Positions 56,001-64,000 of a DNA stretch of 64,000 nucleotides are shown here, in pieces. The first letter of the stretch is position 1. Every line of letters begins with the position of its first letter. The DNA is from Paragorgia papillata (Eukaryota; Cnidaria; Anthozoa; Scleralcyonacea; Coralliidae): positions 2,516,501 through 2,580,500 of the forward strand of contig JAWNZC010000347.1 of assembly GCA_035771165.1 (NCBI GenBank), read 5' to 3'. A program made the position numbers and the translations under genes. The notes below the pieces were generated by a model. It was not told the DNA's origin. It did no database searches and saw nothing but the letters and a program-made list of their open reading frames with translations.

Positions 56001-56562
56001 TGTTTCACAGACGTTACTGTTGTTGCCAGTGGAGGTAGTGCACCAACTAATGACATAGTTTCCCATGGTTTATTGTAAAACTTATCATCTACCTTCTCAT
56101 GATTGCTACCCACTTTGACTTTAGATCTAAAAATTAGAAAACAATTTTAACAAACAATACAGTACAAACTCTATTAAATAGCTTCCCATAAAGCAACTAA
56201 TTAACTCTTTCCTGTCCGAATCGGTCTTTAGTATTTTATTCTGGCTAACGCCAGACGATTTTATTCACCTCCAGGGAAGCCCTTGGACAGGAATGAGTTA
56301 AGTGACAAATACAGAACTTCCAAATTAACTATCTTTCACGTTTAATATTTAAAAACAAGCAGTTTATAATAGACTTAAAAAACCTTTACAAAACTTACAA
56401 TACCAAGAAAGCTAGAAAACTTTAAAGTATTATAAAGTTTTAAGCAAATTACGTTCGTATAAATACTTGAATAAAATAGTACTTTATTGGTCTTTTTTCA
56501 TCCAATTCTCGTCTAATTTCTCCTCGAGACTTATTTTGTTTTAGCCTTTGTCCACGTAACAT
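42140..56562 (-). CDS. VWA3-family protein with three VWA domains, complete, 40 exons, 1281 aa
   Basis: Exon bounds: 56562-56483, 56126-55985, 55469-55342, 55022-54884, 54729-54628, 53969-53863, 53762-53637, 53385-53277, 51998-51933, 51692-51640, 51211-51130, 51054-50907, 50470-50364, 50271-50194, 49767-49673, 49492-49373, 48990-48916, 48716-48622, 48538-48489, 48381-48189, 47959-47886, 47763-47713, 47559-47452, 47232-47049, 46886-46806, 46688-46579, 46182-46064, 45973-45940, 45849-45741, 44911-44874, 44772-44666, 44121-43977, 43865-43809, 43455-43361, 43268-43221, 43127-43049, 42651-42554, 42476-42409, 42394-42314, 42204-42140. All phases agree (3846 nt with TAA). Three von Willebrand A domains start near residues 173, 522 and 1002. 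Each follows a repeated lead-in: [44 protein letters not shown]. Metal-site motifs are DTSDA (degenerate), DMSVS and DTSGS; the third domain also keeps LLTDGKP. Length and three-domain layout fit VWA3A/VWA3B; I cannot decide which. No signal peptide or membrane span is seen. Cellular role is not established from sequence. Confidence 0.93.
42687..43022. repeat. (GGAA/GGGA)n microsatellite in a VWA3 intron
   Basis: About 335 bp of AAGG and GAGG units. It yields long spurious Gly/Arg/Glu or Pro/Ser/Leu open frames on both strands, none of which is a gene. Confidence 0.97.
43560..43800. repeat. Possible dispersed repeat in a VWA3 intron
   Basis: Intronic sequence with CTCCGGGTTCCTCTTGTAG, GATGGCCCTTACTGGACCTC and AAGAACAGTTTAG looks like the body of a SINE-type repeat, but no second copy exists in this window. 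Only weakly supported. Confidence 0.35.
44335..44633. mobile_element. 299-bp MITE, CATAGTC family, copy 2
   Basis: Terminal inverted repeats CATAGTCAATCGAGATATGG are as in copy 1 at 8858-9157. Flanks TTTATG at 44329-44334 and 44634-44639 form a 6-bp target duplication. The sequence differs from copy 1 at only a few positions. It lies in the VWA3 intron between exons 44772-44666 and 44121-43977, next to a CAG/CAA-rich stretch at 44205-44310. Confidence 0.92.
44949..45430. mobile_element. GCTGCGTAGGCAGT-family copy with a nested GC-rich foldback
   Basis: 44949-45077 carries GTGCTGCGTAGGCAGTGTAG and AACGTTTCGAGCGAAGGCCC of the family first seen at 6018-6246. At 45078-45419 a separate 342-bp foldback is inserted, beginning AGCCTGCGTAGCAGGCG and ending CGCCTGCTACGCAGGCT. 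Its arms include GCGCGCGCGGTGGAGCGCG and poly-G/poly-C stretches, strikingly GC-rich for this AT-rich region. GAAACGT occurs just before the insert and again four bases after it. Confidence 0.85.
45470..45700. repeat. ~20-bp pyrimidine minisatellite
   Basis: About a dozen imperfect copies of CTGTCCTCTCTATCC followed by five variable bases. Intronic (VWA3). Confidence 0.9.
46300..46560. repeat. (CCCT)n microsatellite
   Basis: About 240 bp of CCCT units, with CCATCCATCC at its left edge. It ends about 20 bp from the donor side of exon 46688-46579, an unusually short buffer. Confidence 0.98.
47307..47408. repeat. (TTTG)n/(TCTG)n microsatellite
   Basis: About 100 bp of TTTG units passing into TCTG units, in a VWA3 intron. 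Confidence 0.97.
47995..48080. mobile_element. Small TTAA hairpin element with CTGGCTAACGCGAG core
   Basis: TTAA at 47991-47994 and 48081-48084. Stem CACTTTAAAGCCTG pairs with CAGGCATTAAAGTG. The constant core reads TATTTTATTCTGGCTAACGC followed by GAGACGATTTTATTC. VWA3 intron. Confidence 0.85.
48750..48912. repeat. (TTG)n-rich microsatellite
   Basis: Imperfect TTG/TGG trinucleotide repeats adjacent to VWA3 exon 48990-48916; repeats reach almost to the splice donor. Confidence 0.95.
49572..49650 (+). repeat. tRNA-like fragment (possible SINE head)
   Basis: TAGCTCAATAGCTGG resembles a pol III A box. ACAGGTTCAATCCCTGT forms a perfect T-arm-like stem with a B box. No acceptor stem can be paired, so this is a tRNA-derived pseudogene or SINE remnant and not a functional tRNA. 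VWA3 intron. Confidence 0.45.
49800..50150. repeat. (GAAT)n and GGTTGG/GGATGG simple repeats
   Basis: TTGGTTGGT-like units pass into GGATGGATA and then about 17 AATG units at 50008-50078. VWA3 intron. Confidence 0.95.
50560..50902. repeat. (CAC/CAT)n microsatellite with associated unique motif
   Basis: Imperfect ACC/ATC trinucleotides to about 50850, followed by CATGTGGACCTTCGTTTATG and CACTTTATTTTCTCC. The same motif borders similar microsatellites at 54351-54405 and 54497-54552. VWA3 intron. Confidence 0.9.
51319..51508. repeat. Possible foldback element
   Basis: Ends TCCACACGTATTCAATA and CCCGAATACGTGTGGAC are partly complementary. The interior contains CGCGTCTACACGAAAAC and CGTTTACGTGTGGACAAG, more of the same motif. 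VWA3 intron. Confidence 0.55.
52186..53157. repeat. 25-bp minisatellite (~39 copies) derived from a hairpin-element core
   Basis: Unit CTCTGTCTAACACCAGACTA plus TTTTA, with variants CGCCAG and GACGA. Blocks of about 11 units repeat: a cluster with ACTTTGTC near 52630 recurs near 52905. The unit equals the core of the dispersed hairpin family. The array edges, CCCTTTCATGTGCATTG at 52139 and ACTCGTCAAGGGGAGA at 53155, are the flanks expected of a single element. It lies in the VWA3 intron between exons 53385-53277 and 51998-51933. Confidence 0.95.
53195..53318. repeat. 62-bp tandem duplication covering a splice donor
   Basis: Copies 53195-53256 and 53257-53318 differ at one position (CATAAT versus CATGAT). 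Each contains the last ~40 bp of VWA3 exon 8 plus its GTAAGT donor (minus strand). The proximal copy keeps the frame. Using the distal copy would run through ...GTAAGTGCTTTGTTTTACC and reach a stop codon. Confidence 0.93.
53440..53625. repeat. (GGAT/GAAT)n simple repeat
   Basis: Imperfect GGATGGAT and GAATGAAT units next to the donor of VWA3 exon 53762-53637. Confidence 0.93.
54075..54552. repeat. (CAC/CAT)n microsatellite with an internal ~150-bp duplication
   Basis: Trinucleotide repeats surround two copies of a unique block: CAGTCACAACCACTACAATT, then TGGACCTTCTTTTATGTATT and CAAGCTATATTTT, at about 54318-54405 and 54463-54552. VWA3 intron. Confidence 0.93.
55620..55935 (+). repeat. G-rich imperfect minisatellite
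   Basis: Repeats of GGTGGGTTATTCTGGGGG-like units with runs of up to 12 G, in a VWA3 intron. The spurious Gly/Trp/Phe-rich frames are not genes. Confidence 0.93.
56205..56297. mobile_element. Small TTAA hairpin element with CTGGCTAACGCCAG core
   Basis: TTAA at 56201-56204 and 56298-56301. Stem CTCTTTCCTGTCC pairs with GGACAGGAATGAG. The core CTGGCTAACGCCAG is itself a perfect 5-bp hairpin with a TAAC loop. Located in VWA3 intron 1... between exon 1 (56562-56483) and exon 2 (56126-55985). Confidence 0.87.
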
Positions 56563-57434
56563 CTTCCTATTTATCGTTGCCTTGAGATATTCTTAGTTTT
56601 CTACACATTATTTTCATCCTTCCCTGAAGACAGCCATCTTGAATGGCAGCCATATTGCGTCTATGGTTACCATGGAATCCAAATCATATATAATTTATGC
56701 AAAATATTTAACATTATTTTTCATTAATTTTCGAAATACACGCGTAATTAACAACCAATCAAAACAGCCGTCTTTCTAGATTATCAACCAATCAGATTGC
56801 TTCATTTGTATAGATCTTTATTCATAACCTGAAAGTTTCACGTTTGGAATATTTCACTGGCAACTTCCGCTCTTTGAAAGCTCTGCCAGAAATAGATTGT
56901 ATTATTTTCAGTGCATATACGTTAATAAAGCGCCTATAATGTTGAAATTAAGTTGCAGGCTAAAATAACGAAGAATATTAATTTATAGCGCTTCCAAATT
57001 TGAAATTCGCATTTTAAATATCGAACTTCACATAATATGAAGTTCTATTGAAAGTCAGAACAACTAGTGAAGTTCGATATTTAAAATGCGAATTTTTAGC
57101 AACCCGCCAAGGAGTCGGCTTCGCCGTGTATCGTTAGCTAATCAACATCGCAATGTTCAGTGGCGGATCCAGGGGGTTATGGGGGTTGCAACCCCCCCTG
57201 GCCTATTATATATGGTATATTATACTATATATAATATATAAATTGCGTTTAGTGTATAATATAGCGTATAAAAATCAATCAAACATCCGGTTTGACTGTA
57301 AGGAATTGTCGGGGGTTTTCAGACGTGATTTTTCAAAAGTAGATTAGCGCAAAGTTTTTCTGTTTATTCACTTTGAGAATTCTATTACAATGATTTAATA
57401 TTGACTTTAAAACATACACATGTTCTTAATAATA
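56563..57434. other. Intergenic: VWA3 upstream region and SRP68 3' flank
   Basis: No coding exon was found. It holds a hairpin (57010-57096; arms AAATTCGCATTTTAAATATC and its complement) and a hAT-type end at 57158 (CAGTGGCGGATCCAGG) followed by AT-rich sequence. GCAGCCATATTGCG and CAGCCATCTTG near 56632-56662 resemble YY1-type promoter motifs for VWA3; this is inference. Confidence 0.6.
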
Positions 57435-60400
57435 TTAACTGCTTCCTCCCCACAACCATCCTTTGAGATAACCAGTTAAACCTGCAGCTTTCTTCTGCTC
57501 GATACGATGAGCTAATGGCGGCATTTGCAGTTGATTGGATGCCAAGTCAAAGAAGAGTGGTTTACAAGGGATTGGTTGAAAATCAGGTGGAAAGTGAGTA
57601 ATGTTCGGTTTCTTTGTGTTTAATGGCTTATCTTCATACACATCTAGTCTTTCTTGCAATGGCTGAAAAAATTAATATGGTCCATCGAAATTAATATACG
57701 AGATAGCTTTGACAAAGACTAGCTGTATATATAGATCCATAATTTTGATTAATTTCTGGTATCTATCAGAAGTAGTTTCAAATTCTCTCTAACTCATTCG
57801 TCTTATCCGAGCGTGTAAAAAAGTAGATTGCTGAATAGGCAGTGTTTTAGATAGAGCAAAATGAAAAACTGGTAAACTGCTGAGATTAGTTTTAGTAACG
57901 AAATACCGACTTTCAAGCGGAGCCCTTTAGTAAAGGAGCCCAGAGTAAAGCTCTTCAACACATTTTACTTTGATGAAGGGCTCTGCTCGAAACGTTAATA
58001 TTTCCATAGATAATGGAAGGGGAACTGGATAGGAAACTTACGTAACCGGAAACGACGTTTGCACAACTTGCTATGGTAATTATACACTTATAAGCGGCTA
58101 ATGCACCTAACGGGTGGCCCCACTGATCTCGAAATAAAACTGGATTAAGTATCTATTGTTTACAAAATGAAGCCGGAAGTCACCCATTACTAAGGGACCA
58201 AGTGATGGTCTTTCTAGCGTATTCTGGCACCGATATAAACATTTTGTTGAATGAGATGCTGAATCTTTGAAAGAAAATATAGTTCAATAGTCTTTTTTGG
58301 TACAGAAGACGTTTTAAGAAGACATAAAGACATTTTTCAGCATGTTTGGTCCCTTAGTAATTACGGATTTCTTTTGTTTAGCTGGCTTCATTTTATGAAC
58401 CAGTGGACAATAGGTTGCACTATCCAGTTTTATTTCGAGATCAGTGGTGGTCCCACATGCCTAAAATCAGACACTGCTGAACTTAAGTGATATTACACTA
58501 TTGTTTAATTTCAGCAATAGCTGATCGTGGCAATGTGGGAGCACCACATGGTCTTCCTATAGAGTTCACTGGGGAGCACTCGTGAGGTGATTTGCCGCGT
58601 ACAAGTGTATAATGACCAAAGCACGTTGAGCAAGTTTCCGATTTCGTAACATCGTTTTAAGTTTCCTATCCAGTTCTCTTTCCATTATCTATGATATTTA
58701 AACTATTCTCGTTAACCAATGAGAGCGTGCATAAGACGCAACCTTGAAGAAACCTCACACAAACCTTGTCAGTGAGAGAAAGGTTTTTCATCTTCTCCCC
58801 AGTGTCATCAATGTCTGGAAAAAAACACAACACACTGCATCAAAATCACAATTTTATAGTCAGTAAAACGCACCACAGTTTTCTGGCATAATATGCCACA
58901 TACCAAGAAGATACGATGCATGGGCTGTATACATATGACCTTGAGCTTGGACAATCAACTGTTGAACCTCAGAAATCTGCTTCTAAATTAAAAAATATGA
59001 CCAAATAAGGATCTTTTAACCCATTGCGGTCTAGGATGTCTGAGGGTCCTCCCTTTGATGAGTAAAATCATCTGGTGTTAGACAGAGTAAAATACTAAAG
59101 AGGTGGGTTTTTTTGGCTGGCTCCGGCACTGGAACGAGTTCATTCACTAGTTCAGCAGTGCCATTTTTTCTTACTTCTTCATTCGCGAGTTGTTTGTACA
59201 GTGCTATTGCTTGTTCTGTATACGTGACCACTCTCTCGTAAAGAGCTGTCGCTTCTTTCCATTTCTTTGTTAACAAGTAGCTATGAGCGATGTATAAACA
59301 TCTGAAAACAAAAAAGAATATCATTTTAAAAAGTTATAATGTAGAGAAAATCTTAAAACTGCCTCTGAGCTTCATACTACAGTCGTTGGCACCTAAGCGT
59401 GTACACCGCCCGTCAAAACATGTTTTATGTCAACGTCAAAGTTAAATGTTTACCTTGGAAACGTATTAGGTTTTCATTCGATACATTTGAACCAATGCCT
59501 TTTTGTCACATGAATGTGCCCTTAGCCAATCACGTCTCGCCAATCCCACGGTGTTGATTTCAAAACTGTCAACTTTGGCTTAAATTTAGAACATGTTTTG
59601 ACGGGCGGTGTACACGCTTAGGTGCCAACGACTGTACAATACAGTACACCCACTCCATGTTTATAGTGGGCACATATACCCTGGCTACACCCCCATACCT
59701 ATAAGCCTTGAATAAACTCTTCTGAGATGCAATTTTTTGTGTTAACGTTGATTCATCATCTTCAAGTAAGTCTTCTGTATCTGACAGATTCTAAACACAA
59801 ACACCGTTATAAAGATAGTTAGCAACTTAAGATAATTTGAATTTCAACTATAGTACATGTACCAGTATACAGATTGTTCATGTTTACAGCAGTACATTAA
59901 ATCTAGTTTCGTTGTTCGTTGCTACTTTATTTTCACCTGAAGTATAATATCATATATTCTGACAAGGTCCTCAGGCTTGGTAACTTTCTTTGAAGATGCT
60001 CCAGTTTGAGAAGCATCTGAACGACTTGATTGAAGTAACACCAAAGGAAAGTTACTTTTTAATGATTCCACCATCAACAAATTACGTTCAATTGTTTTTG
60101 TAAGTCGAATGTAGGTCAGATACGAATGAAGAAACTGTAGACTTGCTAAATGAACTTCTGTTTTAGGCACTTTGGATTTTCCCTAAAATGCACAAATTAA
60201 AGTGCCTATGTCATCCTCAGGGACTTTACATATTTATACTAATTGGAACATTCTGAGAAGATTTGTAATATATCTTCTCAGGCGAAAATTTCATCTTCAT
60301 GTATTTTTTTGCCGTTAAAGTTGACGGAAGTGACGTCGAAAGAGGAATTTGTCTATATGAAAACCACTTTACAGATTCCTCTTTTGACGTCACTTCCGTC

Positions 60401-63400
60401 AACTTTAACGGCAAGAAAGTCCATGAAGATGAAATTTTCGCCTGAGAAGACATATTACAAATCTTCTCAGAATGTTCCAAATATCCTAAATATGTAAAAT
60501 CCCCAACCATGATATAGGCACTTAAAGTTTTAATGTTTCCAATCAATAACTTGATGTTAAAACGAAAATCAAAAACCAACCTGGTCTGGTTTCATTTCAT
60601 CTTTTAAACTCTGCAAAGCATCTTTACATTCCATCAACAGCTGATCATAAACTGCCATTTTACTTTCAAAGTTTTCAGCTCTTTCCACTTCTTGTTTGCT
60701 TTCATGAGAATGAAGAATGAATGAGCGAACTTGTTCATTTTTGATGGGAACATTCTTGCCTTTCCAAGTTATTTCATTGAGTGAACCAGCTTGTTTTTCT
60801 CTGGTTTGAGAAATAACCATCTGAAAGCAATCAAGTGATCATCACTTCTAATAAACTAGATCATTTTGTCATCATCACCAATACTATAATTTCAAGGTCA
60901 TAACCATCACTATCATCACTTCCACCATCATTATCTTTACTAGTTCTGTCACCAGCACCATCAATACTATCATCATCATTATCATCATCACAACCACAAT
61001 CCCATTACCACCAGCATTATATTACCATCACCATCACCACTGTCACCATCACACCAACTGACCACCATCACTACGAACACCACCTACATACATCACATCA
61101 CCACCATGATCATTACTACCAATCACCATGAGCATAATACCACCACCAATCACCATGAGCATTACTACCACCATCACTACCATTACCACCACTATGACCA
61201 ACAATCACCATCATAGCATCATCACCCACAATAACACCAATCATTCAGCACTATAACTACCACCACCATTGTCACAGACTACAATTATTACCACCATTAT
61301 CATTAGCACCTTCACCACTGACCATAAGCATAAAATAAACAAGTGTGCTTACATCTAACTTATCCGCCAGTAAATGCTGAGCACCACTTCCTGAGCTAAA
61401 CCTCATTTTCATTAATTCATTAATATCAACATTTTCATCATCTAAATTATATGCACAGTATCGAATATTTGGTGTAATTTCATCTGCTTTCTGTTGATAG
61501 AAATTCTTCTGTTCCTCAGAAAAAGCACTACCAAGCTTTTCATAAATAGTCCTGAAAAACAAACCAAAAAAACTATTACTATCAAGCTTGCAAAATAATT
61601 AAAATAACTTATTAAAGCTTGTTAAATCACTCTACCTTGCTTCTCCAAATAATTCTAGCGCCTCCTTCCATTGCTGCATTTCAAATTTCAAGCTTCCAAT
61701 CATATAGCAATAATATGCCTAAAATAAAATTTACAGAAAATCTGGATCACCCTGCCTAATTCATTAATTTTTTTCCAACAGCAATTAAGACAACCAACCT
61801 GTGCCTCTAACTTCGTCCGAGGATCACATCGATCAGACTCGCTAAGTTTCTGTAATTCCTCTGCATGTTTTGTAGCCTTTCTCAATCGACGAACCATGTG
61901 GAACTTTTTTCTAGGTTCTGTGTTTGCCAAGAGCTTGAGTTCCATTGCGTAGCTCCAAGCGCGTTCAGCATTAATAAGCACAACATGGAGAAATCTGAAA
62001 TTTAAAATGATTTCACAACAATATGATAAAATACTGATAGGATCCGGTGTCTAATCTGATGAACTATGGAATCTATGTATAAGGATATGGTTATTATTGT
62101 GGCAAGGGTCCTTGTCGAATTATTTGATGGATTAAGTTGCCTGAAAAGTACTACTGAACATCCAACTCCATCTTCACAGACAATTTTAGGGTTTTTACTT
62201 TTATTCTTTCAGAGCAAGGTTACAAAGCAGGCCTAAGAAAAGAAGCTCAGAGGCTACTCAATATGATCTTACCTTACATCAGTCAACTTGTCTTCACCAA
62301 CTTTCTTTGGTTTAACATTGCTACGAGTGCCCTGAGTAAAGTGCAGTACTTTATATAACCGCCTCAGTCTTCTGGCACAGTATTGCCTAAAATTTGATCA
62401 AAGAAAAAAAGTTATTCTTTCAAGTTAAGTGTTTGAAGTGAGTGTCTTTTAGTTAATAGTGTACCTGTATCTTTGATAGTCACCATGTCTTAAACCATGT
62501 TGTTGTTGCGCTTCTTTTATCATTGGTAATACTAATTCAGTTAAGACTAAAATATATTCCAAGGGTATGCAAGAAGGAAGGTTGCTGCTAGAGGGAGAAG
62601 GGGATGAGGGAGGAGAGGGGGGAGAGGGAGGAGAGGGGGAAGGGGAAGGAGGGGGGGAAGGGGGAGAAGAGGGGGAAGGGGGAGGAGAGGGAAAAGAAGG
62701 AGGGGGAGAGGGGGAAGAGAGGGGGAGGGAGAAAAGGGGGGGAAGCAAGAGAGCAAGAAAGGTGGGTGAGGGGAAGAGGGTAGGTGGGGGAGGAAAGTAG
62801 AGGGTAGGTGGGTAAGTGGGAAATAAGGGTAGGGGTAGGTAGGTGATGGATGGAGGAAGGGAGGGAAGGGGGAAGGGAGGGAAGGGGGAAGGGAGGGAAG
62901 GGAGGGAAGGGGGAAGGGAGGGATGGGGGAAAGGACGGGAAGGGGGTGAGTTATACAAGTAGTTGCCTTTTCAAAAAGGAATTCATTGAATAGCATCAAT
63001 TTTCAGGAATTAAAAACTACCTATCGGTCAATTTTTAGATAATGTAATACAAACAACACGTTCCTCTCGAATTTTTTTTATAAAATTACATAATTTTTAT
63101 AAAATAAATTATTACAATCTTTAAAAGATGACGTGTTCCCAAGACCAAAACCAGCTGAGACATTTTACCATTTTCTTTGCCCTTTTAATAATACAACGAA
63201 ATACTGGTGAAAATATTAGTGAAACCATTACCAAACTAGAAAACTGAAACCAAAAGCACATCAACCTAGACTAATAAACCTTCTAATATTTATATAATGA
63301 CTCGTAAACTACAGCACATGTGAATTTAATTAAATTCGGAAAATTTTAGCAATGAAATTGTTAAAATCACAGCCTCAGCTACTCTACGATTATTGCAACT

Positions 63401-63522
63401 ATTTCATGTTAAAGGATACTCTCTAACGTTAATGGTGGCAACTCTTCGTCTTTGTTTTCTTCGCTTGAATCCATAGCTTTTAAATTCATTGCTTTATCAC
63501 TCCCGTCTTCCCCCGCCGCCAT
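57435..63522 (-). CDS. SRP68: SRP68, signal recognition particle subunit, complete, 13 exons, 612 aa
   Basis: SRP68 binds SRP RNA and SRP72 in the cytosolic particle that targets nascent secretory proteins to the ER. Exons: 63522-63420, 62546-62465, 62386-62273, 61994-61799, 61718-61636, 61551-61353, 60820-60581, 60182-59937, 59790-59699, 59301-59175, 58982-58904, 58814-58765, 57662-57435; 1839 nt including TAA (human 627 aa). The RNA-binding half contains AQQQHGLRHGDYQRYR, AERAWSYAMELK and RLRKATKHAEELQKL. The middle contains ITPNIRYCAYNLDDE and LQFLHSYLTYIRLTK. The C-terminal SRP72-contact region contains ITHFPPDFQPIPCKPLFFDL and ends GLTGYLKGWLWGGSS. ATG at 63522 is preceded by CAAG in an ATGGCGGCG context. 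Exon 10 donor GTAAGA at 59174 is chosen because it keeps phase 0; read-through gives an alternative tail into a repeat. Introns carry MITEs and purine-rich repeats. Confidence 0.97.
57825..58004. repeat. Dispersed repeat, GCAGTGTTTTAGATAGAGCA family
   Basis: AGGCAGTGTTTTAGATAGAG, GGTAAACTGCTGAGATTAG and GAAGGGCTCTGCTCGAAACG match, in reverse, the blocks at 7480-7680 and 55140-55310. SRP68 last intron. Confidence 0.7.
58005..58693. mobile_element. 689-bp foldback element in the last SRP68 intron
   Basis: Arms start CATAGATAATGGAAGGGGAA and end with the approximate complement finishing CCATTATCTATG. Inner pairs include GATCTCGAAATAAAACTGG with CCAGTTTTATTTCGAGATC and GGGACCAAGTG with its mirror near 58350. 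The left end abuts the GCAGTGTTTTAG-family repeat. Confidence 0.87.
59014..59110 (-). repeat. Hairpin-core family copy overlapping the SRP68 exon 10 flank
   Basis: On the minus strand it reads AGTATTTTACTCTGTCTAAC followed by ACCAGATGATTTTACTCATC, then AAGGGAGGACC and CAATGGGTTAA. This is the family core with the 25-bp minisatellite unit embedded. The matching second stem is not clear. Confidence 0.7.
59380..59634. mobile_element. 255-bp TA-flanked MITE (Tc1/mariner-like)
   Basis: Perfect long inverted ends CAGTCGTTGGCACCTAAGCG and its complement lie between TA dinucleotides at 59378-59379 and 59635-59636. The arms run about 45 bp. SRP68 intron between exons 59790-59699 and 59301-59175. Confidence 0.9.
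60201..60521. mobile_element. TTAA-flanked foldback MITE, AGTGCC family, copy 2
   Basis: 321 bp, near-identical to 5601-5920 over most of its length, with TTAA at 60197-60200 and 60522-60525. The right end is decayed (CCCCAACCATGATATAGGCAC). It lies only 18 bp from SRP68 exon 60182-59937 on the acceptor side. Confidence 0.9.
60890..61300. repeat. (CAC/CAT)n imperfect trinucleotide repeat
   Basis: Degenerate ACC/ATC repeats in the SRP68 intron between exons 61551-61353 and 60820-60581. Confidence 0.93.
62575..62950. repeat. Purine-rich (GGGA/GGAG)n tract in SRP68 intron 1
   Basis: About 370 bp of G/A-only imperfect repeats on the plus strand, i.e. a long polypyrimidine tract on the transcribed strand only about 30 bp upstream of the exon 2 acceptor. 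Long Pro/Ser frames here are artefacts. Confidence 0.95.
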
Positions 63523-64000
63523 CTTGATTTGGGAAATAATTCGACAGTTTTCCGAAAAGCGGAATTATGACGAGAAAACTAAAGCGAATATACAGCAGGG
63601 AATTTTGTATGCGCATGCGCTCGTGGAGATTGCGAGATAGTCGCGAGGACTTCAAAAACATAAACAAAGATGGCGGTAAATTTTCCCCCCCACAACAGAT
63701 CAGTGCCACAACCCTTACTTTGTAAAACGGCTTGTGAAAGGACGAAAGATATTTTAGTGAATTGTACGATATTAAATTGGGTGACAACGGGTTGAGTACG
63801 TTGTGGTCAACATGCCGTGGCTTCAAATGCCCACATTTCTACGATTTTTAAAACAAAAGTGTTGTTAAAATTGAAGAAAATCAACTAAAGACTGACAATC
63901 GGTGAAAATATTGTTGAAAAATACGGGCAGATTTTGCAGAAATTGACAATATTCGCATGTCGCCGCCGCAATGAAATTAGTAGCGTAGGCATGTCAGATA
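63523..64000. promoter_or_regulatory. SRP68 upstream region, possibly a bidirectional promoter
   Basis: The minus-strand SRP68 ATG (63522) and a plus-strand ATG (63670) in the similar context AAAGATGGCGG are about 150 bp apart. The interval contains GCGCATGCGC, an NRF1-like palindrome, at about 63610-63620. CAAGATGGCGG and AAAGATGGCGG are YY1-like start-site motifs seen at housekeeping promoters. Assignment is by resemblance. Confidence 0.5.
63670..63795 (+). CDS. Possible first exon of a divergent gene
   Basis: ATG at 63670 opens 41 codons beginning MAVNFPPHNRSVPQPLL, followed by TGA at 63793-63795. A donor-like GGTTGAG lies just before the stop and another GTAAAT right after ATGGCG. The start context and head-to-head layout with SRP68 suggest a real gene start, but the peptide is not recognised and may be chance. 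Confidence 0.3.
   Translation: MAVNFPPHNRSVPQPLLCKTACERTKDILVNCTILNWVTTG

Noticed and set aside
55674..56058. Gly/Tyr/Trp-rich ORFs
   Set aside because: Translation of the G-rich minisatellite in a VWA3 intron.
62449..62999. 150-169 aa Pro/Ser-rich minus-strand frames
   Set aside because: The frame enters SRP68 exon 2 only at its end; the rest is the polypyrimidine tract of intron 1.

Overview
The window looks like nuclear DNA of an animal. It is AT-rich, with short GT-AG introns (most 50-700 bp), metazoan-type genes and a very heavy load of short foldback (MITE-like) transposable elements, microsatellites and minisatellites. The repeat flavour (5S-headed SINE, hAT-type MITEs, many TTAA-flanked foldbacks) would fit a non-bilaterian such as a cnidarian or sponge, but I cannot fix the species from sequence alone. 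No bacterial, organellar or CRISPR features are present.

Genes, left to right. An unrecognised gene enters from the left and ends at 1398 (+). A complete meiotic recombinase DMC1 (19 coding exons, 342 aa) runs 2315-11051 (+). The other four genes are all on the minus strand: DCXR-type L-xylulose/dicarbonyl reductase (36521-32126, 8 exons, 244 aa), a SUN1/2-type nuclear-envelope protein (41132-37188, 14 exons, 448 aa), a VWA3-family protein with three von Willebrand A domains (56562-42140, 40 exons, 1281 aa) and signal recognition particle subunit SRP68 (63522-57435, 13 exons, 612 aa). I assembled these models exon by exon; reading phase is preserved across every junction. A possible divergent gene start lies at the right edge.

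DMC1 and DCXR converge on a 21-kb gene-free island (11052-32125). It begins with four abutting TTAA-flanked foldback elements (11247-13185), followed by a giant composite inverted-repeat structure (about 13290-32060). Its left and right arms are tandem arrays of the same ~170-bp monomer in opposite orientation, around a 1.9-kb core that encodes a broken coiled-coil plus SGNH-esterase-like protein. The left arm also carries about 62 copies of a ~94-bp AT-rich satellite. The layout resembles foldback (FB/TU-type) transposons and is the most striking thing in the window.

Smaller transposable elements fill the introns. They include TTAA-flanked foldbacks, three hAT-like MITEs with 8-bp target duplications, two near-identical 300-bp elements with 6-bp duplications, a 5S-rRNA-headed SINE with an 11-bp duplication, a TA-flanked MITE, and a family of tiny hairpins with a constant core but different, self-complementary stems. 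One hairpin core has expanded into a 25-bp minisatellite of about 39 copies in a VWA3 intron. The genes have no obvious shared pathway; DMC1 and the SUN protein could both act in meiosis, but their proximity may be chance.
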